A stretch of DNA of 64,000 nucleotides, from the NCBI GenBank assembly GCA_000341795.1, contig AODO01000023.1, forward strand, positions 1-64,000. Reading direction: 5' to 3'. This document shows positions 26,676 through 36,555 of the stretch, one piece after another. The stretch comes from Rhodococcus triatomae BKS 15-14. GTDB lineage: Bacteria > Actinomycetota > Actinomycetes > Mycobacteriales > Mycobacteriaceae. Every line of letters starts with the position of its first letter. The stretch's first letter is position 1. A model generated the notes under the pieces. The model had not been told where the DNA came from, ran no database searches, and was given only the letters and a program-made list of their open reading frames with translations. A program made the position numbers and the translations under genes.

Positions 26676-29600
26676 GTGACGTCGAGTGGTTCGATCACCG
26701 GAGGCGCGGTCGAGGACGTGCTGCTGCGGAGCGGGAGGTTCTTCACTCCCGGGCAGTTCTCACCCGATCGGCGCACCGTCACGCGCAACGGTGGTCGAGA
26801 GGGTGACATCTTCTACCGCGATCGCTGGAGCCACGACAAGGTGGTCCGTTCGACGCACGGGGTGAACTGCACGGGGTCGTGCTCGTGGAAGATCTACGTC
26901 AAGGACGGGATCATCACCTGGGAGACCCAGGAAACCGACTATCCGTCGGTGGGGCCGGACCGTCCCGAGTACGAGCCCCGCGGGTGTCCGCGCGGTGCGG
27001 CCTTCTCCTGGTACACGTACTCACCGACGCGGGTGCGGTATCCGTACGCCCGCGGCGTCCTGGTGGAGATGTACCGGGAAGCGAGGGCGAGACTCGGTGA
27101 TCCGGTGCTCGCCTGGGCGGACATCCAGAACGACCCCGAGCGCCGCAGGCGTTACCAGCAGGCCCGCGGGAAGGGCGGACTCGTCCGGGTGACGTGGGAC
27201 GAGGCCACCGAGATGATCGCGGCGGCGCACGTGCACACGATCAAGGAGTACGGACCGGACCGGATCGCCGGGTTCTCGCCCATCCCGGCGATGTCGATGA
27301 TCTCGTTCGCCGCGGGGTCCCGGTTCATCGAACTCCTCGGCGGCGTCATGACGTCCTTCTACGACTGGTACGCCGACCTTCCGGTCGCGTCCCCGCAGGT
27401 CTTCGGCGACCAGACCGACGTACCGGAGTCCGGTGACTGGTGGGACGCGAGCTACCTGATGATGTGGGGGTCGAACGTTCCGGTCACCCGGACGCCCGAC
27501 GCGCACTGGATGGCGGAGGTCCGCTACCGCGGGACGAAGGTCGTCACCGTGAGCCCCGACTACGCCGACAACACGAAGTTCGCCGACGAGTGGATGCCGT
27601 GCGCGGCGGGCACCGACGGTGCGATGGCGATGGCGATGGGGCAGGTGATCCTGTCCGAGTTCTTCGTCGAGACCCGAGAGCCGTTCTTCGTCGACTACGT
27701 CCAGCGGTACACCGATCTGCCGTTCCTGATCAAGCTGGAGGAGCGGGGAGGGCGGATCGTCCCCGGAAAGACACTCACCGCAGCCGATCTGGGTGAGGAT
27801 GTCGAGAACGCCGCGTTCAAGCCCGTGCTGATCGACGGCGCGACGGATCGTCCGGCGGTTCCGAACGGTTCCCTCGGCTTCAGGTTCGGCGAGGAGGGTG
27901 TCGGCAGGTGGAACCTCGACCTCGAGGATCTGGCCCCCGCGCTGACCGCGGCCCCCGCCGACGGATCCGGCGGTGCGGTGTCCGGGGACATCGCGGTCGT
28001 CACGTTCCCCCGTTTCGACACCGTCGACGGTCGTGGCGAGACGATCGATCGTGGCGTCCCGGTGCGGACCGTCGCCGGCCACCGGGTGTGCACGGTGTTC
28101 GACCTGATGCTCGCGCAGTACGGGGTGGCGCGGCCCGGCCTGCCCGGCGAGTGGCCGACCGGCTACGACGACGGGTCCGCGCTGTACACGCCCGCGTGGC
28201 AGGAACCGATCACGGGTGTCTCGGCGGCGCAGGTGATTCGCGTCGCCCGCGAGTTCGCCGGGAACTCGATCGACTCGGGCGGCCGGACGATGATCGTGAT
28301 GGGCGCGGGTATCTGCCAGTGGTTCCACGGCGACGCCACCTACCGGGCGATTCTGAGCCTGTTGCTCCTGACCGGCTCGATGGGCCGCAACGGCGGTGGC
28401 TGGGCGCACTACGTCGGGCAGGAGAAGTGCCGTCCGGTCACCGGATGGGCGACCGTCGCGATGGGTACCGACTGGAGCAGGCCCCCTCGGCAGATGGCCG
28501 GCACGTCCTACTGGTACGCGCACACCGACCAGTGGCGCTACGACGGATACCGAGCCGATGCGCTGGCGAGCCCCACGGGGCGCGGCCTGTTCACCGGCAG
28601 GCACACGATGGACGTGATGGCGTCCGCGGTCGCGATGGGCTGGACGCCCTACTTCCCGCAGTTCGACAGGTCGAGTCTCGACGTCGCCGAGGAGGCCGTC
28701 GCCGCGGGTCTCGACGTACCGCAGCACGTGGCACGGCAGTTGGCGTCCGGCGAGTTGGCGCTGGCCGTCACCGATCCCGACAATCCGCGGAACTGGCCCC
28801 GGGTGCTCAGCGTGTGGCGGGCGAACCTGCTCGGGTCGTCGAGCAAGGGCAACGAGTACTTTCTCAAGCACCTGCTCGGAACCACTTCCAACCTGCAGGC
28901 CGAGCCGACGAGGGAGGGGCTGCGCCCGAACGACGTCGAGTGGACCGAGGAGATACCGGAAGGCAAGCTCGACCTGGTGATGTCGATCGACTTCCGGATG
29001 ACGTCGACGACCCTGCTCTCGGACGTGGTGCTCCCGGCGGCGACCTGGTACGAGAAGCAGGACCTGTCGAGCACCGACATGCACCCCTATATCCACGCGT
29101 TCACCGCCGCGATCGACCCGCCGTGGGAGACGAAGTCGGATTTCGACGCGTTCGGCGCGATCGCTCGGGCGTTCTCGGTGCTCGCGAAGACGCACCTGGG
29201 CACCCGCACCGACGTGGTACTCGGCACGTTGCAGCACGACACCCCGGGAGCCATGGCGTATCCCGGTGGTACCGAATCGGATTGGCGTACGACGGGCGAG
29301 GTGCCCGTGCCCGGCAGGACCATGGGCCCGCTGGTGGTCGTCGAACGTGACTACGGGGCGATCGCCGAGAAGTGGTCGGCGCTCGGCCCACTGGTCGAGA
29401 AGGCGGGGCTGGTGACGAAGGGGGTCACCTTCCATCCCGACGAGGAGGTCGTCGAGCTCGCCGGGAAGCACGGCGTGATGAGTTCTGGTGCGGCCGCGGG
29501 CCGTCCGGCCCTGGACACCGCCGAGAAGATGTGCGAGGCGGTGCTGCGGCTGTCCGGCACCTCCAACGGCAGGCTCGCCGTCGAGGGATTCCGTCAGCTC

Positions 29601-30383
29601 GAACAGCGGACCGGGCGACGGCTGGTTCACCTCGCGGAGGGCAGTGAGGAGAAGCGCATCACCTTCGCGGACACGCAGGCCCGGCCGGTCCCGGTGATCA
29701 CGAGTCCGGAGTGGTCGGGCAGTGAGACGGGTGGCAGGCGATACGCACCGTTCACCGTGAACATCGAGGAGCTCAAGCCGTTCCACACTCTCACCGGCCG
29801 GATGCACTTCTTCCTCGACCACGACTGGATGGAGGAACTCGGCGAGCAGTTGCCGGTCTACCGGCCGCCGCTGGACATGGCGCGACTGTTCGAGGAGCCG
29901 CACGTCGGCGAGATGCGCGACGGGATCGGGCTGACGGTGCGCTACCTGACGCCGCACAGCAAGTGGTCGATCCACTCCGAGTACCAGGACAACCTCTTCA
30001 TGCTGTCGTTGTCGCGAGGCGGGCCGACGATGTGGATGAGTCCGCTCGACGCGGCGAAGATCTCCGTCAAGGACAACGACTGGATCGAGGCGGTGAACCG
30101 CAACGGCGTGGTGGTGTGTCGCGCGATCGTCTCGCACCGCATGCCCGAGGGCGTCGTGTACGTCTACCACGCGCAGGAACGGACGATCGATGTTCCGCGT
30201 ACCGAGACGACCGGCAATCGCGGCGGTATCCACAACTCACTGACGCGGCTGCTGATCAAGCCGACGCATCTCGCCGGCGGCTACGCCCAGACGGCGTGGG
30301 CGTGGAACTATCTCGGCCCCACCGGAAACCAGCGCGACGAGGTGACGGTGGTTCGCCGTCGTAGCCAGGAGGTCACCTACTGA
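26676..30383 (+). CDS. narG: Respiratory nitrate reductase alpha subunit NarG
   Basis: A 1235-residue molybdopterin subunit (E. coli 1247) that reduces nitrate to nitrite on the cytoplasmic side of the membrane. The N-terminal FS0 4Fe-4S site is formed by the His/Cys pattern in THGVNCTGSCSW (about residues 61-72) and a later Cys in RGCPRG. The molybdenum ligand Asp lies in FYDWYADLP followed by QTDVPES (about residue 230). The GTG start has GGAGGAGGA upstream. No stop or frameshift interrupts it. Molybdenum cofactor genes are not in the window. Confidence 0.97.
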   Translation: MTSSGSITGGAVEDVLLRSGRFFTPGQFSPDRRTVTRNGGREGDIFYRDRWSHDKVVRSTHGVNCTGSCSWKIYVKDGIITWETQETDYPSVGPDRPEYEPRGCPRGAAFSWYTYSPTRVRYPYARGVLVEMYREARARLGDPVLAWADIQNDPERRRRYQQARGKGGLVRVTWDEATEMIAAAHVHTIKEYGPDRIAGFSPIPAMSMISFAAGSRFIELLGGVMTSFYDWYADLPVASPQVFGDQTDVPESGDWWDASYLMMWGSNVPVTRTPDAHWMAEVRYRGTKVVTVSPDYADNTKFADEWMPCAAGTDGAMAMAMGQVILSEFFVETREPFFVDYVQRYTDLPFLIKLEERGGRIVPGKTLTAADLGEDVENAAFKPVLIDGATDRPAVPNGSLGFRFGEEGVGRWNLDLEDLAPALTAAPADGSGGAVSGDIAVVTFPRFDTVDGRGETIDRGVPVRTVAGHRVCTVFDLMLAQYGVARPGLPGEWPTGYDDGSALYTPAWQEPITGVSAAQVIRVAREFAGNSIDSGGRTMIVMGAGICQWFHGDATYRAILSLLLLTGSMGRNGGGWAHYVGQEKCRPVTGWATVAMGTDWSRPPRQMAGTSYWYAHTDQWRYDGYRADALASPTGRGLFTGRHTMDVMASAVAMGWTPYFPQFDRSSLDVAEEAVAAGLDVPQHVARQLASGELALAVTDPDNPRNWPRVLSVWRANLLGSSSKGNEYFLKHLLGTTSNLQAEPTREGLRPNDVEWTEEIPEGKLDLVMSIDFRMTSTTLLSDVVLPAATWYEKQDLSSTDMHPYIHAFTAAIDPPWETKSDFDAFGAIARAFSVLAKTHLGTRTDVVLGTLQHDTPGAMAYPGGTESDWRTTGEVPVPGRTMGPLVVVERDYGAIAEKWSALGPLVEKAGLVTKGVTFHPDEEVVELAGKHGVMSSGAAAGRPALDTAEKMCEAVLRLSGTSNGRLAVEGFRQLEQRTGRRLVHLAEGSEEKRITFADTQARPVPVITSPEWSGSETGGRRYAPFTVNIEELKPFHTLTGRMHFFLDHDWMEELGEQLPVYRPPLDMARLFEEPHVGEMRDGIGLTVRYLTPHSKWSIHSEYQDNLFMLSLSRGGPTMWMSPLDAAKISVKDNDWIEAVNRNGVVVCRAIVSHRMPEGVVYVYHAQERTIDVPRTETTGNRGGIHNSLTRLLIKPTHLAGGYAQTAWAWNYLGPTGNQRDEVTVVRRRSQEVTY

Positions 30384-30435
30384 TGGCGACGACCGGAGTG
30401 ACGGCGAGTGGAGCCCGCGGAGCGAGGGGAATCTC

Positions 30436-32094
30436 ATGAAGGTCATGGCGCAGATGGCGATGGTGATGAACCTCGACAAGTGCATCGGGTGCCACACCTG
30501 CTCGGTGACGTGCAAGCAGGCGTGGACCAACCGCTCGGGAACCGAGTACGTGTGGTTCAACAACGTGGAAACCCGTCCGGGACAGGGGTATCCGCGTACG
30601 TACGAGGATCAGGAACGCTGGCGGGGCGGTTGGGTGCGCGATTCCAGGGGGCGTCTGCGGCTCAAGGACGGGGGCCGGCTCAGGAAGCTGTCGCGCATCT
30701 TCTCGAATCCCAAGATGCCCGCCATCCAGGACTACTACGAGCCGTGGACGTACGACTACGAGAACCTCACGAACGCTCCGCTCGGTGAACACATGCCGGT
30801 GGCGGCGCCCCGGAGCCTGATCACCGGCGAACCGATGAAGGTCGAGTGGTCGGCGAACTGGGACGACGATCTCGGCGGGTCGACGGAGATCCTCGCCGAC
30901 GATCCGGTGCTCAAGAAGGTGAGCGAGCAGGTCAGGCTCGAGCTCGAGCAGACGTTCATGTTCTATCTGCCGCGGATCTGTGAGCACTGCCTCAATCCGG
31001 CGTGCGTGGCCTCCTGCCCGTCGGGTGCGATGTACAAGCGGGTCGAGGACGGCATCGTCCTGGTCGACCAGGACAAGTGCCGCGGTTGGCGAATGTGCGT
31101 GTCCGGATGCCCGTACAAGAAGGTCTACTTCAACCACAAGACCGGCAAGGCCGAGAAGTGCACGTTCTGCTACCCCCGTGTCGAGGTGGGGCTGCCGACC
31201 GTGTGCGCGGAAACCTGCGTGGGGCGGCTGCGGTACATCGGCCTCGTCCTCTACGACGCCGACAGGGTGCTCGAGGCGGCGTCCGTGGAGGACGACAAGG
31301 ATCTCTACGAGGCCCAGCTGGAGACGATCCTCGACCCGAGGGATCCGCGGGTCATCGCGGCCGCGCACGCCGCGGGCATCTCGGACCACTGGATCGAGGC
31401 GGCGCAGAGGTCACCGATCCACACCCTGATCAAGGAGTTCCGGGTGGCCCTGCCGCTGCATCCCGAGTACCGGACGATGCCGATGGTCTGGTACGTCCCG
31501 CCGCTGTCGCCGGTGGTCGACGCCGTCAGCCGCGACGGCCACGACGGTGAGGACGTCGGCAACCTGTTCGGCGCGCTGGAGTCGCTGCGGATCCCTGTCG
31601 AGTATCTGGCCGAACTGTTCACCGCGGGTGACACCGAGATCGTCGGGGGAGTGCTGCGCAAACTCGCCGCGATGCGGTCCTACATGCGGGACATCAATCT
31701 CGGGCGGGCGCCGCAGGAACACATTCCCGCGGCGGTCGGGATGACCGAGGAACAGATGTACGAGATGTACCGTCTGCTTGCCATCGCGAAATATGAAGAG
31801 CGGTACGTCATTCCGTCCGCCTACGCGGCGGAGGCGCACGGGCTGGAGGAGACGGTCACCGAGTGTGCCCTCGATTTCGAGGGCGGGCCCGGGCTGTACG
31901 ACCAGGGGTCGGGACCGTTCGGCGAGGCCAGCGGAACACCGGTTCCGGTCGCGGTCGAGACCTTCCACGCGTTGCGGCAACGGCAGACCAGTGAGGCCAT
32001 GGGGGCGAACGAGAGCCGGCCGTCGCGGGTGAACCTGCTGAACTGGGACGGCAAGGGCGCGCCCGAGGGCATGTTCCCGGGGGGTGGGCGATGA
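30436..32094 (+). CDS. narH: Respiratory nitrate reductase beta subunit NarH
   Basis: A 552-residue iron-sulfur subunit passing electrons from NarI haems to NarG. Four ferredoxin-type Cys groups are visible: CIGCHTCSVTC at about residue 16, CEHCLNPACVASC (about 183), CRGWRMCVSGC (about 216) and CTFCYPR with CAETC. The Trp in CRGW replaces a Cys, as expected for the single 3Fe-4S centre. It is longer than E. coli NarH (512). GAGGGGA precedes the ATG. The stop overlaps narJ by 4 bases. Confidence 0.96.
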   Translation: MKVMAQMAMVMNLDKCIGCHTCSVTCKQAWTNRSGTEYVWFNNVETRPGQGYPRTYEDQERWRGGWVRDSRGRLRLKDGGRLRKLSRIFSNPKMPAIQDYYEPWTYDYENLTNAPLGEHMPVAAPRSLITGEPMKVEWSANWDDDLGGSTEILADDPVLKKVSEQVRLELEQTFMFYLPRICEHCLNPACVASCPSGAMYKRVEDGIVLVDQDKCRGWRMCVSGCPYKKVYFNHKTGKAEKCTFCYPRVEVGLPTVCAETCVGRLRYIGLVLYDADRVLEAASVEDDKDLYEAQLETILDPRDPRVIAAAHAAGISDHWIEAAQRSPIHTLIKEFRVALPLHPEYRTMPMVWYVPPLSPVVDAVSRDGHDGEDVGNLFGALESLRIPVEYLAELFTAGDTEIVGGVLRKLAAMRSYMRDINLGRAPQEHIPAAVGMTEEQMYEMYRLLAIAKYEERYVIPSAYAAEAHGLEETVTECALDFEGGPGLYDQGSGPFGEASGTPVPVAVETFHALRQRQTSEAMGANESRPSRVNLLNWDGKGAPEGMFPGGGR

Positions 32095-32780
32095 AACTGC
32101 TCCGCCGCCCGGCTCGCGCGGACTCCGCCGGCACCCTGCGCGAGCACCGCGTCGTCTGGCAGGCGGCGTCGCTGCTGCTGGCCTACCCCGACGACGAACA
32201 CCGCGCCCGGCTGGCGACGGTCGACGAGTTGATCGCGCTGCTCCCGCACGAGGCAGCCGCGCCCCTGGTGACCTCGATTCGGGCGCTGCGGGAACAGTCG
32301 GACCTCGACGCGGCCACCGCGTACGTCGAGACGTTCGACCTGCGGCGCAGGACCACCTTGCTGCTGACGTACTGGACGGACGGAGACACCCGCAACCGCG
32401 GCGCCGCCATCCTCCGGTTCGCCGACACCTACCGGGCGTCCGGCGCCCGCCCTCCGGGCGACGAGTCCGCCGACCATCTCGCGGTGGTCCTGGAGTTCGC
32501 CGCGACGGTCGACCCGGACAGCGGCGGCCGCCTGCTCGCGGCGAACCGGACGGCGATCGACATGCTGCACGAGCAGTTGAGCGACTCGGGGTCGCCGTAC
32601 GCGGGGGTACTCGGTGCCGTCGCCGACACCTTGCCGCCCGCCGGCGAACTGGAGCGGCGACGGGCGCGTGAACTCGCCCTGTCCGGGCCGCCTGCCGAAG
32701 CGGTAGGCCTGCAGCCGTTCACGCTGACCGTGCCGCCACGCCGGGACCAGAGCACACGACGATCCGAAGGAGCGCAGTGA
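32091..32780 (+). CDS. narJ: Nitrate reductase assembly chaperone NarJ
   Basis: A 229-residue NarJ/TorD-type chaperone that holds apo-NarGH until the molybdenum cofactor and haems are inserted. It is mostly helical, with the family segments WQAASLLLAYPD near the start and AYVETFDLRRRTTLLLTYW in the middle. It is not part of the final enzyme. The ATG overlaps the narH stop (ATGA). Confidence 0.93.
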   Translation: MKLLRRPARADSAGTLREHRVVWQAASLLLAYPDDEHRARLATVDELIALLPHEAAAPLVTSIRALREQSDLDAATAYVETFDLRRRTTLLLTYWTDGDTRNRGAAILRFADTYRASGARPPGDESADHLAVVLEFAATVDPDSGGRLLAANRTAIDMLHEQLSDSGSPYAGVLGAVADTLPPAGELERRRARELALSGPPAEAVGLQPFTLTVPPRRDQSTRRSEGAQ

Positions 32781-32781
32781 C

Positions 32782-33513
32782 ATGTCGGCCGGCGAAGTCT
32801 ATTGGGACGTCGTCCCGTACGTGACCCTGGCGATCCTCGTCATCGGGACGTGGTGGCGCTACCGCTACGACAAGTTCGGCTGGACGACCCGATCGTCGCA
32901 GTTGTACGAGAACCGGCTGCTGCGGATCGCGAGCCCGCTGTTCCACTTCGGCATCCTCGTCGTGATCCTCGGCCACGTCATCGGGTTGGTGATCCCGGAG
33001 TTGTGGACCGAGGCGGTCGGCATCAGTGAGCACATGTACCACTGGGGAGCCGCGATCCCCGGTGTCATCGCCGGTGTCGCGACACTGGTGGGGGTCGCGT
33101 TGCTGATCTACCGGCGCCGGTCGACGGGCCCCGTGTTCACTGCGACGACCCTGAACGACAAGGTCATGTACGTGGTGCTCGTCGCGGCGATCGTCGCCGG
33201 ACTGGGGACCACGATGATCGGCGCGTTCGAGGGCAACGAGGCGCACAACTACCGCGAGACCGTCTCACCGTGGTTCCGGTCCATCTGGTACTTCCAGCCC
33301 GAGGGTGAACTGATGGCGGCGGCGCCGTTGTCGTTCCACATCCACGTCACGGTGGCGCTGGTGCTGTTCGCGCTGTGGCCGTTCACCCGTCTGGTGCACG
33401 CGTTCAGCGCGCCGTTCGCGTACCTGTTCCGGCCGTACATCGTGTACCGGAGCCGCGACGCGGCAGGCAAGGGGGAACTCGTCGGCTCCGGGCCGCACCG
33501 GCGCGGGTGGTGA
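32782..33513 (+). CDS. narI: Respiratory nitrate reductase gamma subunit NarI
   Basis: A 243-residue membrane diheme cytochrome b that oxidises menaquinol and anchors NarGH. It has five hydrophobic segments. Candidate haem ligands are the His pair in FHFGILVVILGH (about residues 53 and 63) and His residues in SFHIHV and FTRLVHAF near the C-terminus. It starts 1 base after the narJ stop and ends the nar operon. Confidence 0.95.
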   Translation: MSAGEVYWDVVPYVTLAILVIGTWWRYRYDKFGWTTRSSQLYENRLLRIASPLFHFGILVVILGHVIGLVIPELWTEAVGISEHMYHWGAAIPGVIAGVATLVGVALLIYRRRSTGPVFTATTLNDKVMYVVLVAAIVAGLGTTMIGAFEGNEAHNYRETVSPWFRSIWYFQPEGELMAAAPLSFHIHVTVALVLFALWPFTRLVHAFSAPFAYLFRPYIVYRSRDAAGKGELVGSGPHRRGW

Positions 33514-33596
33514 TCGGGGCCTGTACTGTTTGGTCTTCGACCGAACCTCAGAGCCGACACCCTGAGAGCTGACACCGAGGACCGCTGAACCACTAC

Positions 33597-34943
33597 ATGG
33601 CCGCCACCGCACGTACCCGCTCGACCACCTCCGTGACGACGAAGAAAAAGGTCCGCGCCCCGCGGTCCACGGTGCGCCGCACCGTGCTCCCGGGTGGTCT
33701 GCGGGTGGTCACCGAACACATGCCGGGAGTGCGTTCGGCGTCCGTCGGTGTCTGGGTCGGTGTCGGCTCCCGCGACGAGAAGACGTCCGTCGCCGGGGCC
33801 GCGCACTTCCTCGAGCACCTGCTGTTCAAGGCCACCCCGACCCGCACCGCCCTCGACATCGCACAGGTCGTCGACGGCATCGGCGGTGAGCTGAACGCCT
33901 TCACCTCCCGCGAGCAGACGTGCTTCTACGCGCACGTCCTCGACGAGGATCTGCCGCTCGCGATCGACATCGTCAGCGACGTCGTGCTGCGCGGAAAGTG
34001 CCGCAGCGCCGATGTGGACGTCGAACGCCAGGTGGTGCTCGAAGAGATCGCGATGCGCGACGACGACCCGGAGGACCTGCTCGGCGACGAGTTCCTGACC
34101 GCGTTGTTCGGCGACCATCCGGTCGGCAGGCCGGTGATCGGGTCGACGGAGTCGATCGAGGCGATGACGCGTGCGCAGCTGCATTCCTTCCACGTCCGCC
34201 GGTACACGCCGGAGCGGATGGTGGTCGCCGTCGCGGGCAACGTCGATCACGACGACACCGTCGAGCTCGTCCGCCGTGCCTTCGACGGACACCTCGTGGG
34301 TGGGGCGGAGCCGGCACCACGCCGGGCCGGCCGCCTGCGTGTGCGGACCGCGCCTGCCCTGACCGTTCTCGAGCGGGACAGCGAGCAGGCGCACCTGTGT
34401 CTGGGAGTGCGGGGGCTGGGCAGGCACGAGGGCCACCGGTGGGCGTTGTCGGTGCTCAACACCGCGGTCGGCGGCGGACTGTCGTCACGGCTGTTCCAGG
34501 AGATTCGTGAGGAGCGCGGCCTCGCGTACTCGGTGTACTCGAGCGTCGACACGTTCGCGGACACCGGCGCGTTCTCCGTGTACGCCGGGTGCCAGCCCGA
34601 GAATCTCGCCGACGTCACGACGTTGATCCGTGAGGTGCTCGCGCAGGTCGCGTCGGGTGGCATCACCGATGCCGAGGTGGCGCGCGCGAAGGGGTCGATC
34701 CGCGGTGGAATGGTGCTGGGCCTGGAGGATTCGGGCTCGCGGATGCACCGCATCGGCCGTCAGGAGCTGAACTACGGCGGTCACCGGACCATCTCCGACA
34801 CGCTGCGGCGCATCGACGCCGTCACCACCGAGGAGGTGAGCGAGGTCGCCACGATGCTGCTGACCCGCCCGTTCGCTGCGTCCGTGGTCGGCCCGTACCG
34901 GCGAACGAGGGATCTGCCCGCGGTGGTGCGGGGGATCGTCTGA
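33597..34943 (+). CDS. pepR: M16-family zinc peptidase (PepR)
   Basis: A 448-residue insulinase/mitochondrial-processing-type peptidase. The inverted zinc motif HFLEH is at residues 70-74 and the third zinc ligand Glu is 76 residues later in VLEEIAMRDDDP (about 150), exactly the M16 spacing, so it should be active. The second half contains the usual RGLAYSVYSS segment of the inactive-like domain. In M. tuberculosis the homologue (Rv2782c) directly follows pnp; here the nar genes lie between them. It overlaps the VanZ-like gene by 1 base. Confidence 0.92.
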   Translation: MAATARTRSTTSVTTKKKVRAPRSTVRRTVLPGGLRVVTEHMPGVRSASVGVWVGVGSRDEKTSVAGAAHFLEHLLFKATPTRTALDIAQVVDGIGGELNAFTSREQTCFYAHVLDEDLPLAIDIVSDVVLRGKCRSADVDVERQVVLEEIAMRDDDPEDLLGDEFLTALFGDHPVGRPVIGSTESIEAMTRAQLHSFHVRRYTPERMVVAVAGNVDHDDTVELVRRAFDGHLVGGAEPAPRRAGRLRVRTAPALTVLERDSEQAHLCLGVRGLGRHEGHRWALSVLNTAVGGGLSSRLFQEIREERGLAYSVYSSVDTFADTGAFSVYAGCQPENLADVTTLIREVLAQVASGGITDAEVARAKGSIRGGMVLGLEDSGSRMHRIGRQELNYGGHRTISDTLRRIDAVTTEEVSEVATMLLTRPFAASVVGPYRRTRDLPAVVRGIV

Positions 34944-35308
34944 TGCAGAGGCTGCGGTCGCCGCGACTGGTGCCGTTCCTCGTGGTGTCCGCGGTGACAC
35001 TGGTGATGCTGTTCTCGCCGGGCAGCGCGGTGCCGAGCGGACCGCCGAACAGCGACAAGGTCACCCACCTGCTGATGTTCCTCGCTCTCGCCGTCGCGGC
35101 CCGGTACGCGGGATTCCGTTTCCGCTGGGTGCTGCTCGGCGGTCTGCTCTACGCGGCCGTGTCGGAGGTGCTGCAGGCGGCGTTGCCGATCCAGCGCAGC
35201 GGGTCGGTGTGGGACTGGGCGGCGGACGCGGTGGGGGTGCTGCTGGGGCTCGGCATCGTTGCGGCATGGCAGGGTGGCAGAAGGAAGTCGGTAGCCGACG
35301 TCGACTGA
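34943..35308 (+). CDS. VanZ-like small membrane protein
   Basis: A 121-residue protein with about four hydrophobic segments and the VanZ-family pattern: an NSDKVTHLLMF helix, SEVLQAALPIQRSGSVWDW, and a final glycine-rich membrane helix. The ATG shares one base with the pepR stop (TGATG), so expression is coupled. VanZ proteins are linked to low-level glycopeptide resistance in enterococci, but most family members have no known role. Confidence 0.8.
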   Translation: MQRLRSPRLVPFLVVSAVTLVMLFSPGSAVPSGPPNSDKVTHLLMFLALAVAARYAGFRFRWVLLGGLLYAAVSEVLQAALPIQRSGSVWDWAADAVGVLLGLGIVAAWQGGRRKSVADVD

Positions 35309-35323
35309 TCTGGGAGGTCAGAC

Positions 35324-36430
35324 ATGCGGATTCGCGGTGCGGTACTCGAGGAGATCGGGAGGTCGCGGCCGTTCGCACAGTCTCGTCCCATCTCGATCTC
35401 GGATCTCGAGCTGGACGGACCCGGCCCCGGTGAGCTGCTCGTCCGCATCGAGGCCGCCGGCCTGTGCCACTCGGATCTGTCGGTCGTCGACGGCAATCGC
35501 GTGCGCCCCGTGCCGATGCTGCTCGGGCACGAGGCGGCCGGGCGCGTGGAGGCGCTCGGCGACGGGGTGAGCGACATCGCCCTCGGCAAGCGGGTCGTGA
35601 TGACCTTCCTCCCGCGCTGCGGCGACTGCGCGGGCTGCGCCACCGGTGGCCGGATGCCGTGCAGCACGGGCAGCGTCGCCAACAACGAGGGTGTTCTACT
35701 CGCGGGTGGCAGGCGCCTGCACCGCGACGGCGACGACGTCCACCACCATCTCGGCGTGTCCGGGTTCGCGACGCACGCCGTCGTGGACCGTCGATCGGTG
35801 GTCGCGGTGGAGTCCGACGTGCCCGCGGAGATCGCGGCGGTCCTCGGGTGCGCGGTTCTGACGGGCGGGGGAGCCGTCCTCAACGCCGCGCGCACCACGC
35901 CCGGTGATTCGATCATGGTGGTCGGACTCGGTGGTGTCGGGATGGCGGCGGTGCTGACGGCCGTCTCGCTCGGGCACGGGCCGGTCATCGGCGTCGACGC
36001 GATGCCGGAGAAGCTCTCCACCGCAACCGAACTCGGCGCAACCGAGGTCTACACGCCCGCCGAGCTCGCCGAACGCGGTGTCCGTGCCGACCTCGTCGTG
36101 GAGGCGGCCGGCAACGCACGGGCCTTCGAGACGGCGGTGGCCGCAACGGCCCCGGGCGGTACCACCGTGACGGTCGGGCTGCCGAACCCGGAGGCACGAT
36201 CGTCGATCTCGCCGCTCGGTCTCGTCGCGGAGGCACGCACGATCGTCGGCAGCTACCTCGGGTCGGCGCTCCCATCCCGGGACATCCCGTTGTACGCGCA
36301 GATGTGGCGCGAGGGCAGGCTGCCCGTGGAGAAGCTCATCTCGTCGCGGATCACCCTCGACGAGATCAACCGGGGAATGGACGAACTCGCCGACGGCAAC
36401 GCGATCCGTCAGGTCATCGTCTTCGACTGA
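35324..36430 (+). CDS. Zinc-dependent alcohol dehydrogenase
   Basis: A 368-residue medium-chain dehydrogenase. The catalytic zinc ligands lie in GLCHSD (Cys and His, about residue 47) and GHEAAG. A four-Cys structural zinc loop is visible in CGDCAGC and the following Cys in RMPC (about residues 94-108). The NAD-binding glycine motif is GLGGVG (about 203). It is a long-form class I/III-like enzyme. No signal or membrane segment. The substrate cannot be told from sequence or neighbours. Confidence 0.88.
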   Translation: MRIRGAVLEEIGRSRPFAQSRPISISDLELDGPGPGELLVRIEAAGLCHSDLSVVDGNRVRPVPMLLGHEAAGRVEALGDGVSDIALGKRVVMTFLPRCGDCAGCATGGRMPCSTGSVANNEGVLLAGGRRLHRDGDDVHHHLGVSGFATHAVVDRRSVVAVESDVPAEIAAVLGCAVLTGGGAVLNAARTTPGDSIMVVGLGGVGMAAVLTAVSLGHGPVIGVDAMPEKLSTATELGATEVYTPAELAERGVRADLVVEAAGNARAFETAVAATAPGGTTVTVGLPNPEARSSISPLGLVAEARTIVGSYLGSALPSRDIPLYAQMWREGRLPVEKLISSRITLDEINRGMDELADGNAIRQVIVFD

Positions 36431-36555
36431 GCGCGCTGGCGCGGCAGGCGGGTGGAGTTCACCCCGGCCGGGTGACGCCGGCGGGACGTGGATGGGTCAT
36501 TCTCGCGGAAGGCCGGTCCACGAGGGTGTGCGGGCCTCCGGGACGGAAGGTCGAC

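Noticed and set aside
27021-30233. A 1070-codon minus-strand frame opposite narG
   Set aside because: Codon-shadow of narG with no motif and no start signal.
25404-33513. The nar block as a recently acquired mobile island
   Set aside because: No integrase, transposase, tRNA or flanking repeat was found, and base composition and codon use look like the neighbours. An old rearrangement is more likely.
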